Origin: Burkholderia sp.
GTDB taxonomy: Bacteria; Pseudomonadota; Gammaproteobacteria; Burkholderiales; Burkholderiaceae
Assembly: GCA_031253835.1 (NCBI GenBank)
Contig: JAIRVP010000043.1
Span: 62,001 to 126,000 of the forward strand
Direction: 5' to 3'
DNA: 64,000 nucleotides
The translations under genes and the position numbers were made by a program. Below the pieces are notes generated by a model. That model made no database searches, was not told the DNA's origin, and was given only the letters and a program-made list of their open reading frames with translations. Shown here piece by piece: positions 1-8,548 of the stretch. Position 1 is the stretch's first letter; each line of letters starts with the position of its first letter.

Positions 1-591
1 CGGATCGAGGTTCAGCAGCCCGGCGTGATACGCGAGCGGGTACAGGAACATCGACAGCGTGCCGAACAGCACGACGCTGCCCACGGCCATCGCGCTCTGG
101 TGCGGCTTCGATTGCAGCGTCGATTCGAACGCGAGCACGGCGGCCGCGCCGCAGATCGCGCTGCCGGCGGCGGTCAGCAGCGCCGCGTCGCGGTCGAGCT
201 TCATCAGCTTCATGCCGGCCCAGGTGCCGATCACGAGCGTGCTGACGACGACCAGCACCGATACCGTGAGGCCCGGCAGGCCGACCTGCGCGATTTCCTG
301 CAGGCTCACGCGCAGCCCGAAGAACGCGACCGCGATGCGCAGCAGCTTGCGCGCGGAGAAGTTGACGCCGGCCGCCCAGCTGGCGGGCATCCCGTCGCGC
401 AGCGCGTTGCCGTACAGCGCGCCGGCGACGATGCCGACGATCAGCGGCGACAGGCCGAGCCCCGCGATCGCGGGAAGCTGGGACAGGCTCGTGACGGCGG
501 CGGCGAACAGCGCGACGAACAGCACGCCGTTCAACTGGCCGCGCATCGACGGCGCGGCATGGCTGAGAGGGGGAGTCGGAGCAGTGGACAT
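1..591 (-). CDS. YeiH-family putative sulfate exporter (3' part missing)
   Basis: This is the first 197 residues of an inner-membrane protein of the YeiH/UPF0324 family, often annotated as a putative sulfate exporter; the C-terminal half lies beyond the window edge. Hydrophobic helices alternate with short loops from about residue 21 onward. The segment GSAICGAAAV, typical of the family, is present near residue 144. The start is the ATG at 591. It is divergent from a LysR gene of the YeiE/CysL type, the usual neighbour of this family, so that regulator probably controls it. The transported substrate is not proven for the family. Family assignment is secure, function is inferred. Confidence 0.85.
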   Translation of the reverse strand, partial: MSTAPTPPLSHAAPSMRGQLNGVLFVALFAAAVTSLSQLPAIAGLGLSPLIVGIVAGALYGNALRDGMPASWAAGVNFSARKLLRIAVAFFGLRVSLQEIAQVGLPGLTVSVLVVVSTLVIGTWAGMKLMKLDRDAALLTAAGSAICGAAAVLAFESTLQSKPHQSAMAVGSVVLFGTLSMFLYPLAYHAGLLNLDP

Positions 592-640
592 GGAAGCACC
601 GTGATGGAGCGTGTTGCGATGGTGTAATCCTAATTTCGTT

Positions 641-650
641 ATATCGATAT
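641..650. promoter_or_regulatory. Palindrome in the divergent yeiH/LysR promoter region
   Basis: The 112-bp gap between the divergent yeiH-like and LysR genes is AT-rich, unlike the coding DNA around it. It holds the perfect palindrome ATATCGATAT, a plausible LysR contact site for both promoters. Binding is inferred from position only. Confidence 0.35.
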
Positions 651-703
651 GAAAAATTGTGATTTGTGACGTAAACTATCCGGAAAGCCGATAATTTATC
701 CCC

Positions 704-1597
704 ATGACCCCGGATCAACTGATAACGTTCGCCGCCGTCGCCGAGCACCTGAACATCAGCCACGCCGCCGTGGCGCTGCATCTGTCGCAGCCGGCCGTGT
801 CGGGCCAGTTGCGGCTGCTGCAGGACGAATTCGGCGAGCCGCTGTACCAGCGCGACGGCCGCGGCATCCGCCTGACGCCGGTCGGCGAGCAGCTCGCGCA
901 GTACGCGAAGGCGCAGCGCGACACGTTCGCGCAGGCGCGTGCGTTTCGCGACGCGGTGCGCGGCCTCGAGGCCGGCACGCTGCGCATCGGCGCGAGCACG
1001 ACGCCTGCGAGCTACCTGCTGCCTTACCTGATCGCGGCGTTCCAGCCGCTCGCACCGCGCGTGGCGATCCAGACGATGAGCGGCAATACGGCCGACGTGG
1101 TGGCCGCGCTGCCGTCGCTCGACATCGCGCTGATCGAGGGGCCGCCCGGCGAGGCGCTGCCGCCCGGCACGGCCGTCCATGCGTGGCACGAGGACGAGAT
1201 CGTCGCGATCGTGCCGGCCGGCCATCCGCTGGCCGCGCCCGGCTACGACGCGGGCGTGACGCTCGAGGCGCTCGCCGCGCACCCGCTCGTGCTGCGCGAG
1301 GAAGGCTCCGCCGTGCGGCAGCTCGTCGAGCGCGCGTTCGCGCACGGCGGCGCGCCGATGCGCGTCGCGTTCGAGATCGCCGGTGTCGAGGCCGTGAAGG
1401 AGGCCGTGCGTGCCGGGATGGGCGTCGGGTTCGTGTCCGCGATGTCGCTGCGTCACCAGGATGCGGCGCTCGTGCTGCGCTCGCTTGCACCGGCGCCGCT
1501 CACACGTCATTTCTCCATTCTCGTGCCGCACGGCGGTGCACCGTCGCGGGTCGCCGCGCAATTCCTCGACATGAGTCTCGCGCAGGACCTCGCCTGA
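704..1597 (+). CDS. LysR-family transcriptional regulator, YeiE/CysL-like
   Basis: A 297-residue LysR-type regulator. The N-terminal winged helix-turn-helix covers about residues 1-60, with the recognition region LSQPAVSGQLRLLQDEFG. It is followed by a linker helix and a substrate-binding domain beginning near residue 90 (LRIGASTTPASYLLPYL). Length is normal. It is divergently transcribed from the yeiH-like gene, the arrangement seen for YeiE and its target elsewhere, so local control of that exporter is the likely job. The co-inducer is not known from sequence. Confidence 0.88.
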   Translation: MTPDQLITFAAVAEHLNISHAAVALHLSQPAVSGQLRLLQDEFGEPLYQRDGRGIRLTPVGEQLAQYAKAQRDTFAQARAFRDAVRGLEAGTLRIGASTTPASYLLPYLIAAFQPLAPRVAIQTMSGNTADVVAALPSLDIALIEGPPGEALPPGTAVHAWHEDEIVAIVPAGHPLAAPGYDAGVTLEALAAHPLVLREEGSAVRQLVERAFAHGGAPMRVAFEIAGVEAVKEAVRAGMGVGFVSAMSLRHQDAALVLRSLAPAPLTRHFSILVPHGGAPSRVAAQFLDMSLAQDLA

Positions 1598-1733
1598 TCG
1601 GCCGAAACACGCCGACGAGCCGCCCCGGGAACCCGCGTTGCGCGCCGTCGGGCGCGTACTTGCGCGATGCACTATCTTAGGGATTTCCTCTATGGCGTGG
1701 GCCTGACGCGAAGCGCACCATCCGTCTCAAGCA

Positions 1734-1751
1734 AATGGAACCGGTTCCATT
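1734..1751. promoter_or_regulatory. PtxS-type operator of the 2-ketogluconate operon
   Basis: A perfect 18-bp palindrome, AATGGAACCGGTTCCATT, ends 18 bases before the kguE start codon. Its core TGGAACCGGTTCCA is a typical LacI-family operator with a central CCGG. It closely resembles the 14-bp palindrome TGAAACCGGTTTCA bound by PtxS of Pseudomonas aeruginosa. The LacI-family gene at 6254 ends the same gene set, so repression of kguEKTD relieved by 2-ketogluconate is the obvious reading. Confidence 0.85.
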
Positions 1752-1769
1752 CCGGTAAAAAAGGGCAAA

Positions 1770-2534
1770 ATGGCAGACATCGTGATCGTGGCGAGCGCAT
1801 TCGGGACGGACCGCGTGCGTCAGGAAGGCCACAGCGCATTCGTCGCGACCGTCGCGGCATCCGGTGCGACCGGTTTCGAGGTGCGGCGTGAACTGTTCGC
1901 GTCGGACGACGACGCGGCTCCTGGCGCGCTGGCCGCGCTCGGCGTGCAGATCGCCGGCCACGGGCTGTGGTCGGTCTACTCGACGCCGGCCACGCTGTAC
2001 ACGGAAACGGGTGCGCTCGACGCCGATGCATTGCGCGGTGCACTGGTGGAAGCCGACGCGCTCGGCGCGCGCTTCGTGAAATTCCAGCTCGGCGGCTTCG
2101 CCGGCGACGCGCACGCGGCCGACATCGTCGCGCTGTCGCGCGGTGCGAAGGCCCGCGTGGTGGTCGAGAACGGCCAGCTTCCGGTCGGCGGCGCGCTCGC
2201 GCAGTTCCGCGGGCTGTTCGACGCGCTGGCCGCGGCCGGCCTGCGCGACGCGCTCGGGATGACGTTCGATATCGGCAACTGGCAGTGGCCGGGCGAAGCG
2301 CCGCTCGATTGCGCGCAGCTGCTCGCGCCGCATGTGGAATACATTCATTGCAAGGCCGTCGAAGGCGAGGGCGCGCGCCGTTTCGCAGTGGCGCCTGCGC
2401 CGGATGACGCGCTCGTGACCGGCGTGCTCGCGGCGCTGCCGCCGCATGCGCCGCGCGGCATCGAGTTTCCGTTCGACGCGGCCGACCTGGCCGGCGATGC
2501 ATGCCGCCGTGTCGCGTGGCTCGCGACCGCGTGA
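1770..2534 (+). CDS. kguE: KguE-like sugar phosphate isomerase/epimerase
   Basis: A 254-residue TIM-barrel protein of the xylose-isomerase-like (AP endonuclease 2) superfamily. It contains the usual metal-site strand segments, such as VKFQLGGF, RVVVENGQ, GMTFDIGNWQW and a late EYIHCK. It is the first gene of a four-gene set matching kguE-kguK-kguT-kguD of Pseudomonas. The exact reaction of KguE is not established; an epimerase or isomerase acting on a 2-ketogluconate-derived sugar is assumed. The PtxS-type operator lies directly upstream. The next gene begins 28 bases after the stop. Confidence 0.8.
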   Translation: MADIVIVASAFGTDRVRQEGHSAFVATVAASGATGFEVRRELFASDDDAAPGALAALGVQIAGHGLWSVYSTPATLYTETGALDADALRGALVEADALGARFVKFQLGGFAGDAHAADIVALSRGAKARVVVENGQLPVGGALAQFRGLFDALAAAGLRDALGMTFDIGNWQWPGEAPLDCAQLLAPHVEYIHCKAVEGEGARRFAVAPAPDDALVTGVLAALPPHAPRGIEFPFDAADLAGDACRRVAWLATA

Positions 2535-2562
2535 CGGCAGAAGGATCCCGAGGAGTTCACTC

Positions 2563-3555
2563 ATGAAAGCAGCACTCGATGTCGTGACCTACGGCGAAGC
2601 GATGGCGATGTTCGTCGCGACGGAGCCCGGCCATCTCGCGCACGCGGGGCAATTCACGAAGCGGATCGCGGGCGCCGACCTGAACGTCGCGATCGGCCTG
2701 TCGCGGCTCGGCTTCCGGGTCGGCTGGATGAGCCGCGTCGGCCGAGATTCGTTCGGCGGCTACGTGCTCGACACGCTGGCGCGCGAGGGCATCGACGCGT
2801 CGTGCGTGACCGTCGATCCGCGTTACCCGACCGGTTTCCAGCTGAAGTCGCGCAACGACGACGGCAGCGACCCGACCGTCGAATATTTCCGCAAGGGCTC
2901 GGCGGCGAGCCACCTGTCGTGCGACGACTACGTGGCCGACTACGTGCTCGGCGCGCGCCACCTGCACCTGACGGGCGTCGCGCCGGCGATTTCCGCGACG
3001 TCGTGCGAGCTGGCGTTCCGGCTCGCGCGAGAGATGCGCGCGGCCGGCAAGACGATCTCGTTCGACCCGAACCTGCGCCCGACGCTGTGGCCGTCCGCCG
3101 ACGTGATGGCGAAGACGCTGAACGCGCTCGCGACGCTCGCCGACTGGGTGCTGCCGGGCCTCGCCGAAGGGCGCCAGCTCACCGGGCACGACATGCCGGC
3201 CGACATCGCGGGCTTCTATCTCGCACAGGGCGCGCGCGGCGTCGTGATCAAGCTCGGCGCGGAAGGCGCGTATTTCCGCACGGCCGACGGCCGCGAGGGC
3301 ACGGTCGTGGGCGAGCGTGTCGAGCGGGTGGTCGACACGGTCGGCGCCGGCGACGGCTTCGCGGTCGGCGTGGTCAGCGCGCTGCTGGAAGGCCGGAGCG
3401 TCGAGCAGGCCGTCGCGCGCGGCAACCGGATCGGCGCGCTTGCGATCCAGGTGATCGGCGATTCGGAAGGGTTGCCGACGCGTGAAGCGCTCGACCGGAT
3501 CGAAAATGTTAGCAATCGCGTCGATCGCTTAGAGGAAACCGTCACCGCGCAATGA
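2563..3555 (+). CDS. kguK: 2-dehydrogluconokinase (PfkB family)
   Basis: A 330-residue PfkB/ribokinase-family sugar kinase, expected to phosphorylate 2-keto-D-gluconate at the 6 position using ATP. The N-terminal GEAMAMF strand and GGADLNVA-like segment (here AGADLNVAIGLSRLG) form the sugar site. The C-terminal signature DTVGAGDGFAVG, residues 258-269, carries the catalytic base D264 and anion hole. I start at the ATG preceded by GAGGAG rather than an earlier in-frame ATG lying inside kguE. It follows kguE closely and precedes the transporter, consistent with uptake then phosphorylation. Confidence 0.88.
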   Translation: MKAALDVVTYGEAMAMFVATEPGHLAHAGQFTKRIAGADLNVAIGLSRLGFRVGWMSRVGRDSFGGYVLDTLAREGIDASCVTVDPRYPTGFQLKSRNDDGSDPTVEYFRKGSAASHLSCDDYVADYVLGARHLHLTGVAPAISATSCELAFRLAREMRAAGKTISFDPNLRPTLWPSADVMAKTLNALATLADWVLPGLAEGRQLTGHDMPADIAGFYLAQGARGVVIKLGAEGAYFRTADGREGTVVGERVERVVDTVGAGDGFAVGVVSALLEGRSVEQAVARGNRIGALAIQVIGDSEGLPTREALDRIENVSNRVDRLEETVTAQ

Positions 3556-3620
3556 GAGGCCGGACACGGCACAATCCGCGGATCCATTTCGTGCGCGACG
3601 CACAGTAGTTTTGTTCGAGG

Positions 3621-3650
3621 CCGGACCAAGCGCTGAAGCGCCAGGTCCGG
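3621..3650. promoter_or_regulatory. Intra-operon stem-loop before kguT
   Basis: In the 116-bp gap between kguK and kguT, CCGGACC (3621-3627) pairs with GGTCCGG (3644-3650). Inside it GCGC pairs with GCGC around a four-base loop. It has no T-run, so it is not a standard terminator. It sits just before the kguT ribosome-binding site and may stabilise or separate the kguT-kguD portion of the message. Function is inferred. Confidence 0.45.
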
Positions 3651-3671
3651 TCGACATACGGAGACACTCTC

Positions 3672-4952
3672 ATGGCAGCCAATCTTGCAGCCCGACGCTG
3701 GTGGACGATCATGCCGATCGTCTTCATCACGTACAGCCTCGCTTACCTCGACCGCGCGAACTACGGGTTCGCGGCGGCGGCCGGCATCAACCAGGACCTC
3801 GGGATCAGCAAGGGCCTGTCGTCGCTGATCGGCGCGCTGTTCTTCCTCGGCTACTTCTTCTTCCAGATCCCCGGCGCGATCTATGCGGAACGCCGCAGCG
3901 TGAAGAAGCTCGTGTTCGTCAGCCTGATCCTGTGGGGCGGCTGTGCGGCGCTCACGGGCGTGGTCAGCAACATCCCGTCGCTGATGGCGATCCGCTTCGT
4001 GCTCGGCGTCGTCGAGGCGGCCGTGATGCCGGCGATGCTGATCTACATCAGCAACTGGTTCACGAAGAACGAGCGCTCGCGCGCGAACACGTTCCTGATC
4101 CTCGGCAACCCGGTCACCGTGCTGTGGATGTCGATCGTGTCGGGCTACCTCGTGCATGAATTCGGCTGGCGCCACATGTTCATCGCCGAAGGCGTGCCGG
4201 CCGTCATCTGGGCCGTGTGCTGGTGGTTCCTCGTGCAGGACAAGCCGGCCGATTCGCCGTGGCTCAACGCGCAGGAAAAGCGCGACCTCGACGCCGCGCT
4301 CGCGGCCGAGCAGGCGGCGATCAAGCCCGTGCGCAACTATGGCGAAGCGTTCCGCTCGCCGGCCGTGATCAAGCTGTGCGCGCAGTATTTCTGCTGGAGC
4401 ATCGGCGTGTACGGCTTCGTGCTGTGGCTGCCGTCGATCGTCAAGAACGGTTCCGACCTCGGGATGGTCGCGACCGGCTGGCTGTCCGCGCTGCCGTACC
4501 TGGCCGCGACGATCGCGATGCTCGCCGCATCGTGGGCGTCCGACAAGGTCGGCTCGCGCCGCGGCTTCGTGTGGCCGTTCCTGCTGATCGGCGCAGCCGC
4601 GTTCGCCGCGTCGTACGCGCTCGGCTCGTCGCATTTCTGGATCTCGTATGCACTGCTGGTCGTCGCGGGCGCCGCGATGTATGCGCCGTACGGCCCGTTC
4701 TTCGCGATCGTGCCGGAACTGCTGCCGAAGAACGTCGCCGGCGGCGCGATGGCGCTGATCAACAGCATGGGCGCGCTCGGCTCGTTCGTCGGCTCGTACT
4801 TCGTCGGCTACCTGAACGGTGCGACCGGGTCGCCCGTCGCGTCGTACGCATTCATGAGCGCCGCGCTCGTCGCCGCGGTGATCCTCACGCTGTCCGTCAA
4901 ACCCCAGGCGCGCGATGCGCATCCGCTCGCCGCGCCGCTGCAAGGAAAATGA
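3672..4952 (+). CDS. kguT: 2-ketogluconate MFS transporter
   Basis: A 426-residue major facilitator with about 12 membrane helices, of the anion:cation symporter group. The opening AYLDRANYGFAAA is the hallmark of this sugar-acid/organic-anion subgroup. A family A-loop segment is seen around YAERRSVKKLVF. By position between kguK and kguD it should import 2-keto-D-gluconate, probably with protons. A GGAG ribosome-binding site lies about eight bases before the start. Substrate is inferred from context; MFS identity is certain. Confidence 0.87.
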   Translation: MAANLAARRWWTIMPIVFITYSLAYLDRANYGFAAAAGINQDLGISKGLSSLIGALFFLGYFFFQIPGAIYAERRSVKKLVFVSLILWGGCAALTGVVSNIPSLMAIRFVLGVVEAAVMPAMLIYISNWFTKNERSRANTFLILGNPVTVLWMSIVSGYLVHEFGWRHMFIAEGVPAVIWAVCWWFLVQDKPADSPWLNAQEKRDLDAALAAEQAAIKPVRNYGEAFRSPAVIKLCAQYFCWSIGVYGFVLWLPSIVKNGSDLGMVATGWLSALPYLAATIAMLAASWASDKVGSRRGFVWPFLLIGAAAFAASYALGSSHFWISYALLVVAGAAMYAPYGPFFAIVPELLPKNVAGGAMALINSMGALGSFVGSYFVGYLNGATGSPVASYAFMSAALVAAVILTLSVKPQARDAHPLAAPLQGK

Positions 4953-4955
4953 AAC

Positions 4956-5921
4956 ATGAAGCCCCGTATCGTCGCGTACAAGCCGCTGCCCGATGACGTT
5001 CTCGCGTACCTGCGCGAGCGTGCGGACGTCGTGCGGGTCGACGGCGCCGACGCACTGGCCGCTGCACTCGGCGACGCGGACGGCGCAATCGGCGCGAGCC
5101 TGAAGGTCACGCCGCAGATGCTCGACCGCGCACCGCGGCTGAAGGCGTGGTCGACGATCTCGGTCGGCTACGACAACTTCGACGTCGCCGATCTCACGCG
5201 GCGCGGCATCGTGCTCGCGCATACGCCGGACGTGCTGACCGAGTCGACCGCCGATACGGTGTTTTCGCTGATCCTGGCGTCCGCGCGGCGGGTGGTCGAA
5301 CTGGCCGAGTGGGTGAAGGCCGGCAACTGGCATCGCAGCATCGGCCCCGACCTGTACGGCACCGACGTGCAGGGCAAGACGCTCGGCATCGTCGGCCTCG
5401 GGCGGATCGGCGGCGCGGTCGCGCGCCGCGCGGCGCTCGGCTTCCGGATGCAGGTGCTGTACGCGAACCGCTCCGCCCATGCGGAAGCCGAGACGCAGTA
5501 CGGTGCACGGCGCGTGACGCTCGACGCGCTGCTCGCGCAGTCGGATTTCGTGTGCCTGCAGGTGCCGCTGTCGCCGGACACGCGCCACCTGATCGGCGCG
5601 CCCGAATTCGCGAAGATGAAGCGCAGCGCGATCCTGATCAACGCGTCGCGCGGGCCCGTCGTCGACGAAGTCGCGCTGGTCGACGCGCTGCGCGCGGGCA
5701 CGATCCGCGGCGCGGGGCTCGACGTGTTCGAGCAGGAGCCGCTGCCGGCGGATTCGCCGCTGCTGCAGATGAAGCAGGTCGTCGCGCTGCCGCATATCGG
5801 CTCGGCGACGCACGAGACGCGCCACGCGATGGCGCGCTGCGCCGCGGAAAACCTGGTCGGCGCGCTAGCCGGCACGCTGCGCACGAATCTCGTCAATCCG
5901 GACGCGCTCGCCCACGCGTGA
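4956..5921 (+). CDS. kguD: 2-ketogluconate-6-phosphate reductase (D-2-hydroxyacid dehydrogenase)
   Basis: A 321-residue D-isomer-specific 2-hydroxyacid dehydrogenase. The Rossmann motif is GIVGLGRIGGAVARR. The catalytic set is visible as RGPVVDE (Arg), FEQEPLP (Glu) and LPHIGSAT (His near residue 280). In the kgu pathway this enzyme reduces 2-keto-6-phosphogluconate to 6-phosphogluconate with NAD(P)H, feeding the Entner-Doudoroff route. It starts three bases after the kguT stop, so it is in the same transcript. Glyoxylate/hydroxypyruvate reductase is a related alternative, less likely here. Confidence 0.87.
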   Translation: MKPRIVAYKPLPDDVLAYLRERADVVRVDGADALAAALGDADGAIGASLKVTPQMLDRAPRLKAWSTISVGYDNFDVADLTRRGIVLAHTPDVLTESTADTVFSLILASARRVVELAEWVKAGNWHRSIGPDLYGTDVQGKTLGIVGLGRIGGAVARRAALGFRMQVLYANRSAHAEAETQYGARRVTLDALLAQSDFVCLQVPLSPDTRHLIGAPEFAKMKRSAILINASRGPVVDEVALVDALRAGTIRGAGLDVFEQEPLPADSPLLQMKQVVALPHIGSATHETRHAMARCAAENLVGALAGTLRTNLVNPDALAHA

Positions 5922-6253
5922 GCCGCTTGCGGCAGACGGTCGGCGCGGCGCCGGCGCGGTTAGAGTCGATGATCTTGGTGCGGGAGGGCTGGCTGCGTTA
6001 TGATCGCCCGCTCTCGTCGCATCGACGGCCCGGCTGCACTGCCGGTGGCGTCGCGCGGCGGGTATCCGCGCCAGGTCCGGGCGGCCGACTGCCGAGGTAC
6101 GCGACTGGCAGGCGCTGATCGACCGCGCAGCACGGGATCAGCGCAGGCGCAGAAGCGTGCAGACAGGGGAGTCCGCCGGGTGGCTTACGTTTCCAACAAC
6201 AAAGGTCCGTCTGCTCACGAAGCGGCGCGGATCGTACGTCGCGAGGCACGACA
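5922..6253. other. Gap between kguD and ptxS, no gene
   Basis: 332 bases with no convincing coding frame and no copy of the CCGG-centred palindrome found before kguE. It presumably holds the ptxS promoter, but I see no clear -35/-10 pair. Confidence 0.5.
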
Positions 6254-7297
6254 GTGACCGATTCGCAACCTTCCACGACGCGTCCGGCGACGATCAGCGA
6301 CGTCGCGCGCGAGGCCGGTACGGGCAAGACCAGCGTGTCGCGCTACCTGAACGGCGAGACGCATGTGCTGTCCGTCGATCTGCGCCAGCGGATCGAGTCG
6401 GCGATCGCGCGGCTCAACTACCGGCCGAACCAGATGGCGCGCGGGCTCAAGCGCGGCCGCAACCGGCTGCTCGGCATGCTCGCGGCCGACCTGACCAATC
6501 CTTACACCGTCGAAGTGCTGCAGGGCGTCGAGGCCGCGTGCCACGCGCTCGGCTACATGCCGCTCATCTGTCACGCGGCGAACGAGGTCGAGATGGAGCG
6601 GCGCTTCCTGCAGCTGCTCACGACCTACCGGGTCGAAGGGCTGATCGTCAACGCGCTCGGCGCCGACGAGGACGTGCTGCGCCCGCTGCGCGGCGCGGGC
6701 ATCCCGGCCGTGCTCGTCGACCGGACGGTCGAGGGCTTCGAGGCCGACCTGATCGGCCTCGACAACGCCGACGCGATCGAGATGGCGCTCGCGCACCTGG
6801 TCGAACACGGCTTCGACGCGATCCATTTCGTCGTGCAGCCGTTCGAGCGCGTCAGCTCGCGGCGCGTGCGCGAGGCCGCGTTCCGCGCGGCGCTCGACGC
6901 GCGCGGGCTGCCGGTGCCGCCGACGGTCGTGCTGGACCTGAACGCGCCCGCCGCGGCCGCGGCGGCGCTTGCCGACATCGATACCCGCATCGACGACGCG
7001 GCACGGCGCGGCGTGCGCGCGGCGCTGTTCGCCGCGAATGCGCCGGTCGCGCTCGCGATCGCGCGCCACCTGCGCGCGCGCTTCGGCGCCGCGTGGCAGC
7101 AGAAGGCCGCGCTGCTGTCGATCGATGATCCGGAATGGGCGGAGCTGATCGGCATCACGACGATTCGTCAGCCGACCTACGAAATCGGCTACAAGGCCGT
7201 CGAATTCGTGCACGAGCGGATCGACGGCGCGGCGGGCGACGTGCGCGTCGCGATGCTGCCCGGCGCGCTGTGTGCGCGCGCGTCGACCGCAAGCTGA
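6254..7297 (+). CDS. ptxS: LacI-family repressor, PtxS-like
   Basis: A 347-residue LacI/GalR-type regulator. The N-terminal HTH (ISDVAREAGTGKTSVSRYLNGE, about residues 13-35) is followed by the hinge helix region NYRPNQMARGLK. The periplasmic-binding-protein-like effector domain starts near LLGMLAADLTNPYT. It lies downstream of kguEKTD in the same direction, as in Pseudomonas, where PtxS represses the operon and 2-ketogluconate releases it. The matching operator is at 1734-1751. In contrast to Pseudomonas, I found no such palindrome before this gene, so autoregulation is uncertain. Confidence 0.87.
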   Translation: MTDSQPSTTRPATISDVAREAGTGKTSVSRYLNGETHVLSVDLRQRIESAIARLNYRPNQMARGLKRGRNRLLGMLAADLTNPYTVEVLQGVEAACHALGYMPLICHAANEVEMERRFLQLLTTYRVEGLIVNALGADEDVLRPLRGAGIPAVLVDRTVEGFEADLIGLDNADAIEMALAHLVEHGFDAIHFVVQPFERVSSRRVREAAFRAALDARGLPVPPTVVLDLNAPAAAAAALADIDTRIDDAARRGVRAALFAANAPVALAIARHLRARFGAAWQQKAALLSIDDPEWAELIGITTIRQPTYEIGYKAVEFVHERIDGAAGDVRVAMLPGALCARASTAS

Positions 7298-7303
7298 GTA
7301 TCA

Positions 7304-7340
7304 TTCGGGGCACGCAGCGCGTCAGGTGCGCTGCCCCGAA
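7304..7340. promoter_or_regulatory. Stem-loop between ptxS and the next gene
   Basis: TTCGGGGCA (7304-7312) pairs perfectly with TGCCCCGAA (7332-7340), with further GC pairing inside. No T-run follows. It abuts the ribosome-binding site of the gene at 7352 and could be a transcript-end structure for ptxS or affect translation of the next gene. Confidence 0.4.
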
Positions 7341-7351
7341 CAAGGAAATAC

Positions 7352-8140
7352 ATGACTGTCGCTCCCGTCACGCTGGCGCTGCTGATCGCTGCCACGCTGA
7401 TCATCGCGCTGCTGCCGCTCGTCCTCTATCGCATCCTGCGCAAGCCGCTGGCGCTCAACCGCCGCGACACGATCGTCGGCGTCGCCGTCTTCACGCTGTT
7501 TGCGATGATCTTGGAACGCGCGTTCCACGGGCTCGTGCTGAGCCACACGCCGGAGGGCGGCTGGCTGACGCAGCCGCTCGCGTTCGTCGCGTACGGCGCA
7601 CTCGCAACCGCTGTATTCGAGGAAGTCGGCCGCTATCTCGGGATGCGTTTGCTGAACCGCCGCTACGGCGCATCGGCCGGCGACGGTCGCGGGATTGGCT
7701 ACGGGATCGGTCACGCCGGTGCCGAAGCGTGGTTCGTCGGCGTGCTCGTGTGGGGGCAGTGGTCGTATCTCGCGTGGCTCGCGAGCCGCGGCCAGCTCGA
7801 GACGCAGCTGTCCGACCTGCCGGTCGACACCGTGGTGCGGCTGCACATGATGCTCGCGACGCTGTCGGCACAGTCGATCCTGCTGTTGCTGCTCGAGCGC
7901 TGCGCGGCGTTCGCGGTGCAGCTGGCGCTGTCGGTGCTGGTCTGGCGCGGCGTGCGCGCCGGCCGCGCGGGCGTGTTGCCGCTCGCGATCGTGCTGCATG
8001 CGCTCGCGGCCGCGCCGACGCTGCTGTACCAGGTGCGCGCGCTGCCGGCCGCGTGGGTCGAGGCCGTGTATTTCGTGCTGGCCGCGATCCTGGTCGTCGT
8101 GCTGGTGAAGACGTGCCGGCCGTCGCGTGCGGCGGCCTGA
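7352..8140 (+). CDS. YhfC-family intramembrane glutamic-protease-like protein
   Basis: A 262-residue inner-membrane protein with about seven or eight helices. It carries the EExxR motif as FEEVGRY (E90, E91, R94) and a second conserved segment GIGHAGAEAW (H121). These are the hallmarks of the YhfC family, related to CPBP/Rce1 intramembrane glutamic proteases, so proteolysis inside the membrane is possible. It is followed 12 bases later by a small gene on the same strand, likely co-transcribed. Substrates are unknown. An AAGGA ribosome-binding site supports the start. Confidence 0.7.
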   Translation: MTVAPVTLALLIAATLIIALLPLVLYRILRKPLALNRRDTIVGVAVFTLFAMILERAFHGLVLSHTPEGGWLTQPLAFVAYGALATAVFEEVGRYLGMRLLNRRYGASAGDGRGIGYGIGHAGAEAWFVGVLVWGQWSYLAWLASRGQLETQLSDLPVDTVVRLHMMLATLSAQSILLLLLERCAAFAVQLALSVLVWRGVRAGRAGVLPLAIVLHALAAAPTLLYQVRALPAAWVEAVYFVLAAILVVVLVKTCRPSRAAA

Positions 8141-8152
8141 CGGGAGAGCGGA

Positions 8153-8515
8153 ATGGACGACTATCTGATCGAATGCCAGAGCGCGGAATTCGACGCGCTC
8201 GCGCGCGTGATCTGCGATCTCTTTCCGGAGCAGACGCGCTTTGCCGAAAGCAGCGATGCGCGCGGGCGGTTCCTGTCCGTGCACTGGCTCGCGATGCGGT
8301 TCGGCGCGACGCCGAAGCGGATGACGCTCGCGATCCGCATCGTGCCGGCGGCGCTTGCGCGCTACCTGGCGCTCAAGCCGATGCAGCGCGCGCGCAGCCA
8401 CGCGGTGTTGCATGCATATACGGAAGCGATGCTCGGGTCGCTCGAGGAGCGGCACGCGGCCGGTGAGGCCGTCGAGCGCGACGCGGAACTCGAACTCGAC
8501 GAAGACTTTGCGTGA
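8153..8515 (+). CDS. Conserved hypothetical protein, DUF3022-like
   Basis: A 120-residue soluble acidic protein with no signal peptide or membrane helix. The C-terminus is very acidic (ERDAELELDEDFA). It resembles small Burkholderia-restricted proteins that I recall as DUF3022; that label is from memory and not certain. It starts 12 bases after the YhfC-like gene with GGAGAG upstream, so the two probably share a transcript. No function can be assigned. Confidence 0.65.
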   Translation: MDDYLIECQSAEFDALARVICDLFPEQTRFAESSDARGRFLSVHWLAMRFGATPKRMTLAIRIVPAALARYLALKPMQRARSHAVLHAYTEAMLGSLEERHAAGEAVERDAELELDEDFA

Positions 8516-8548
8516 GCGACGGCGCCGGCCGCGAGCCGGCGTGGCCGG

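Noticed and set aside
3216-5825. 869-codon open frame opposite kguK-kguT-kguD
   Set aside because: Covers three well-defined genes on the other strand and encodes an Arg/Asp/Gln-rich, unfoldable-looking product.
5922-6253. Second PtxS operator before ptxS
   Set aside because: No palindrome centred on CCGG with flanking GGAA/TTCC or GAAA/TTTC is present.
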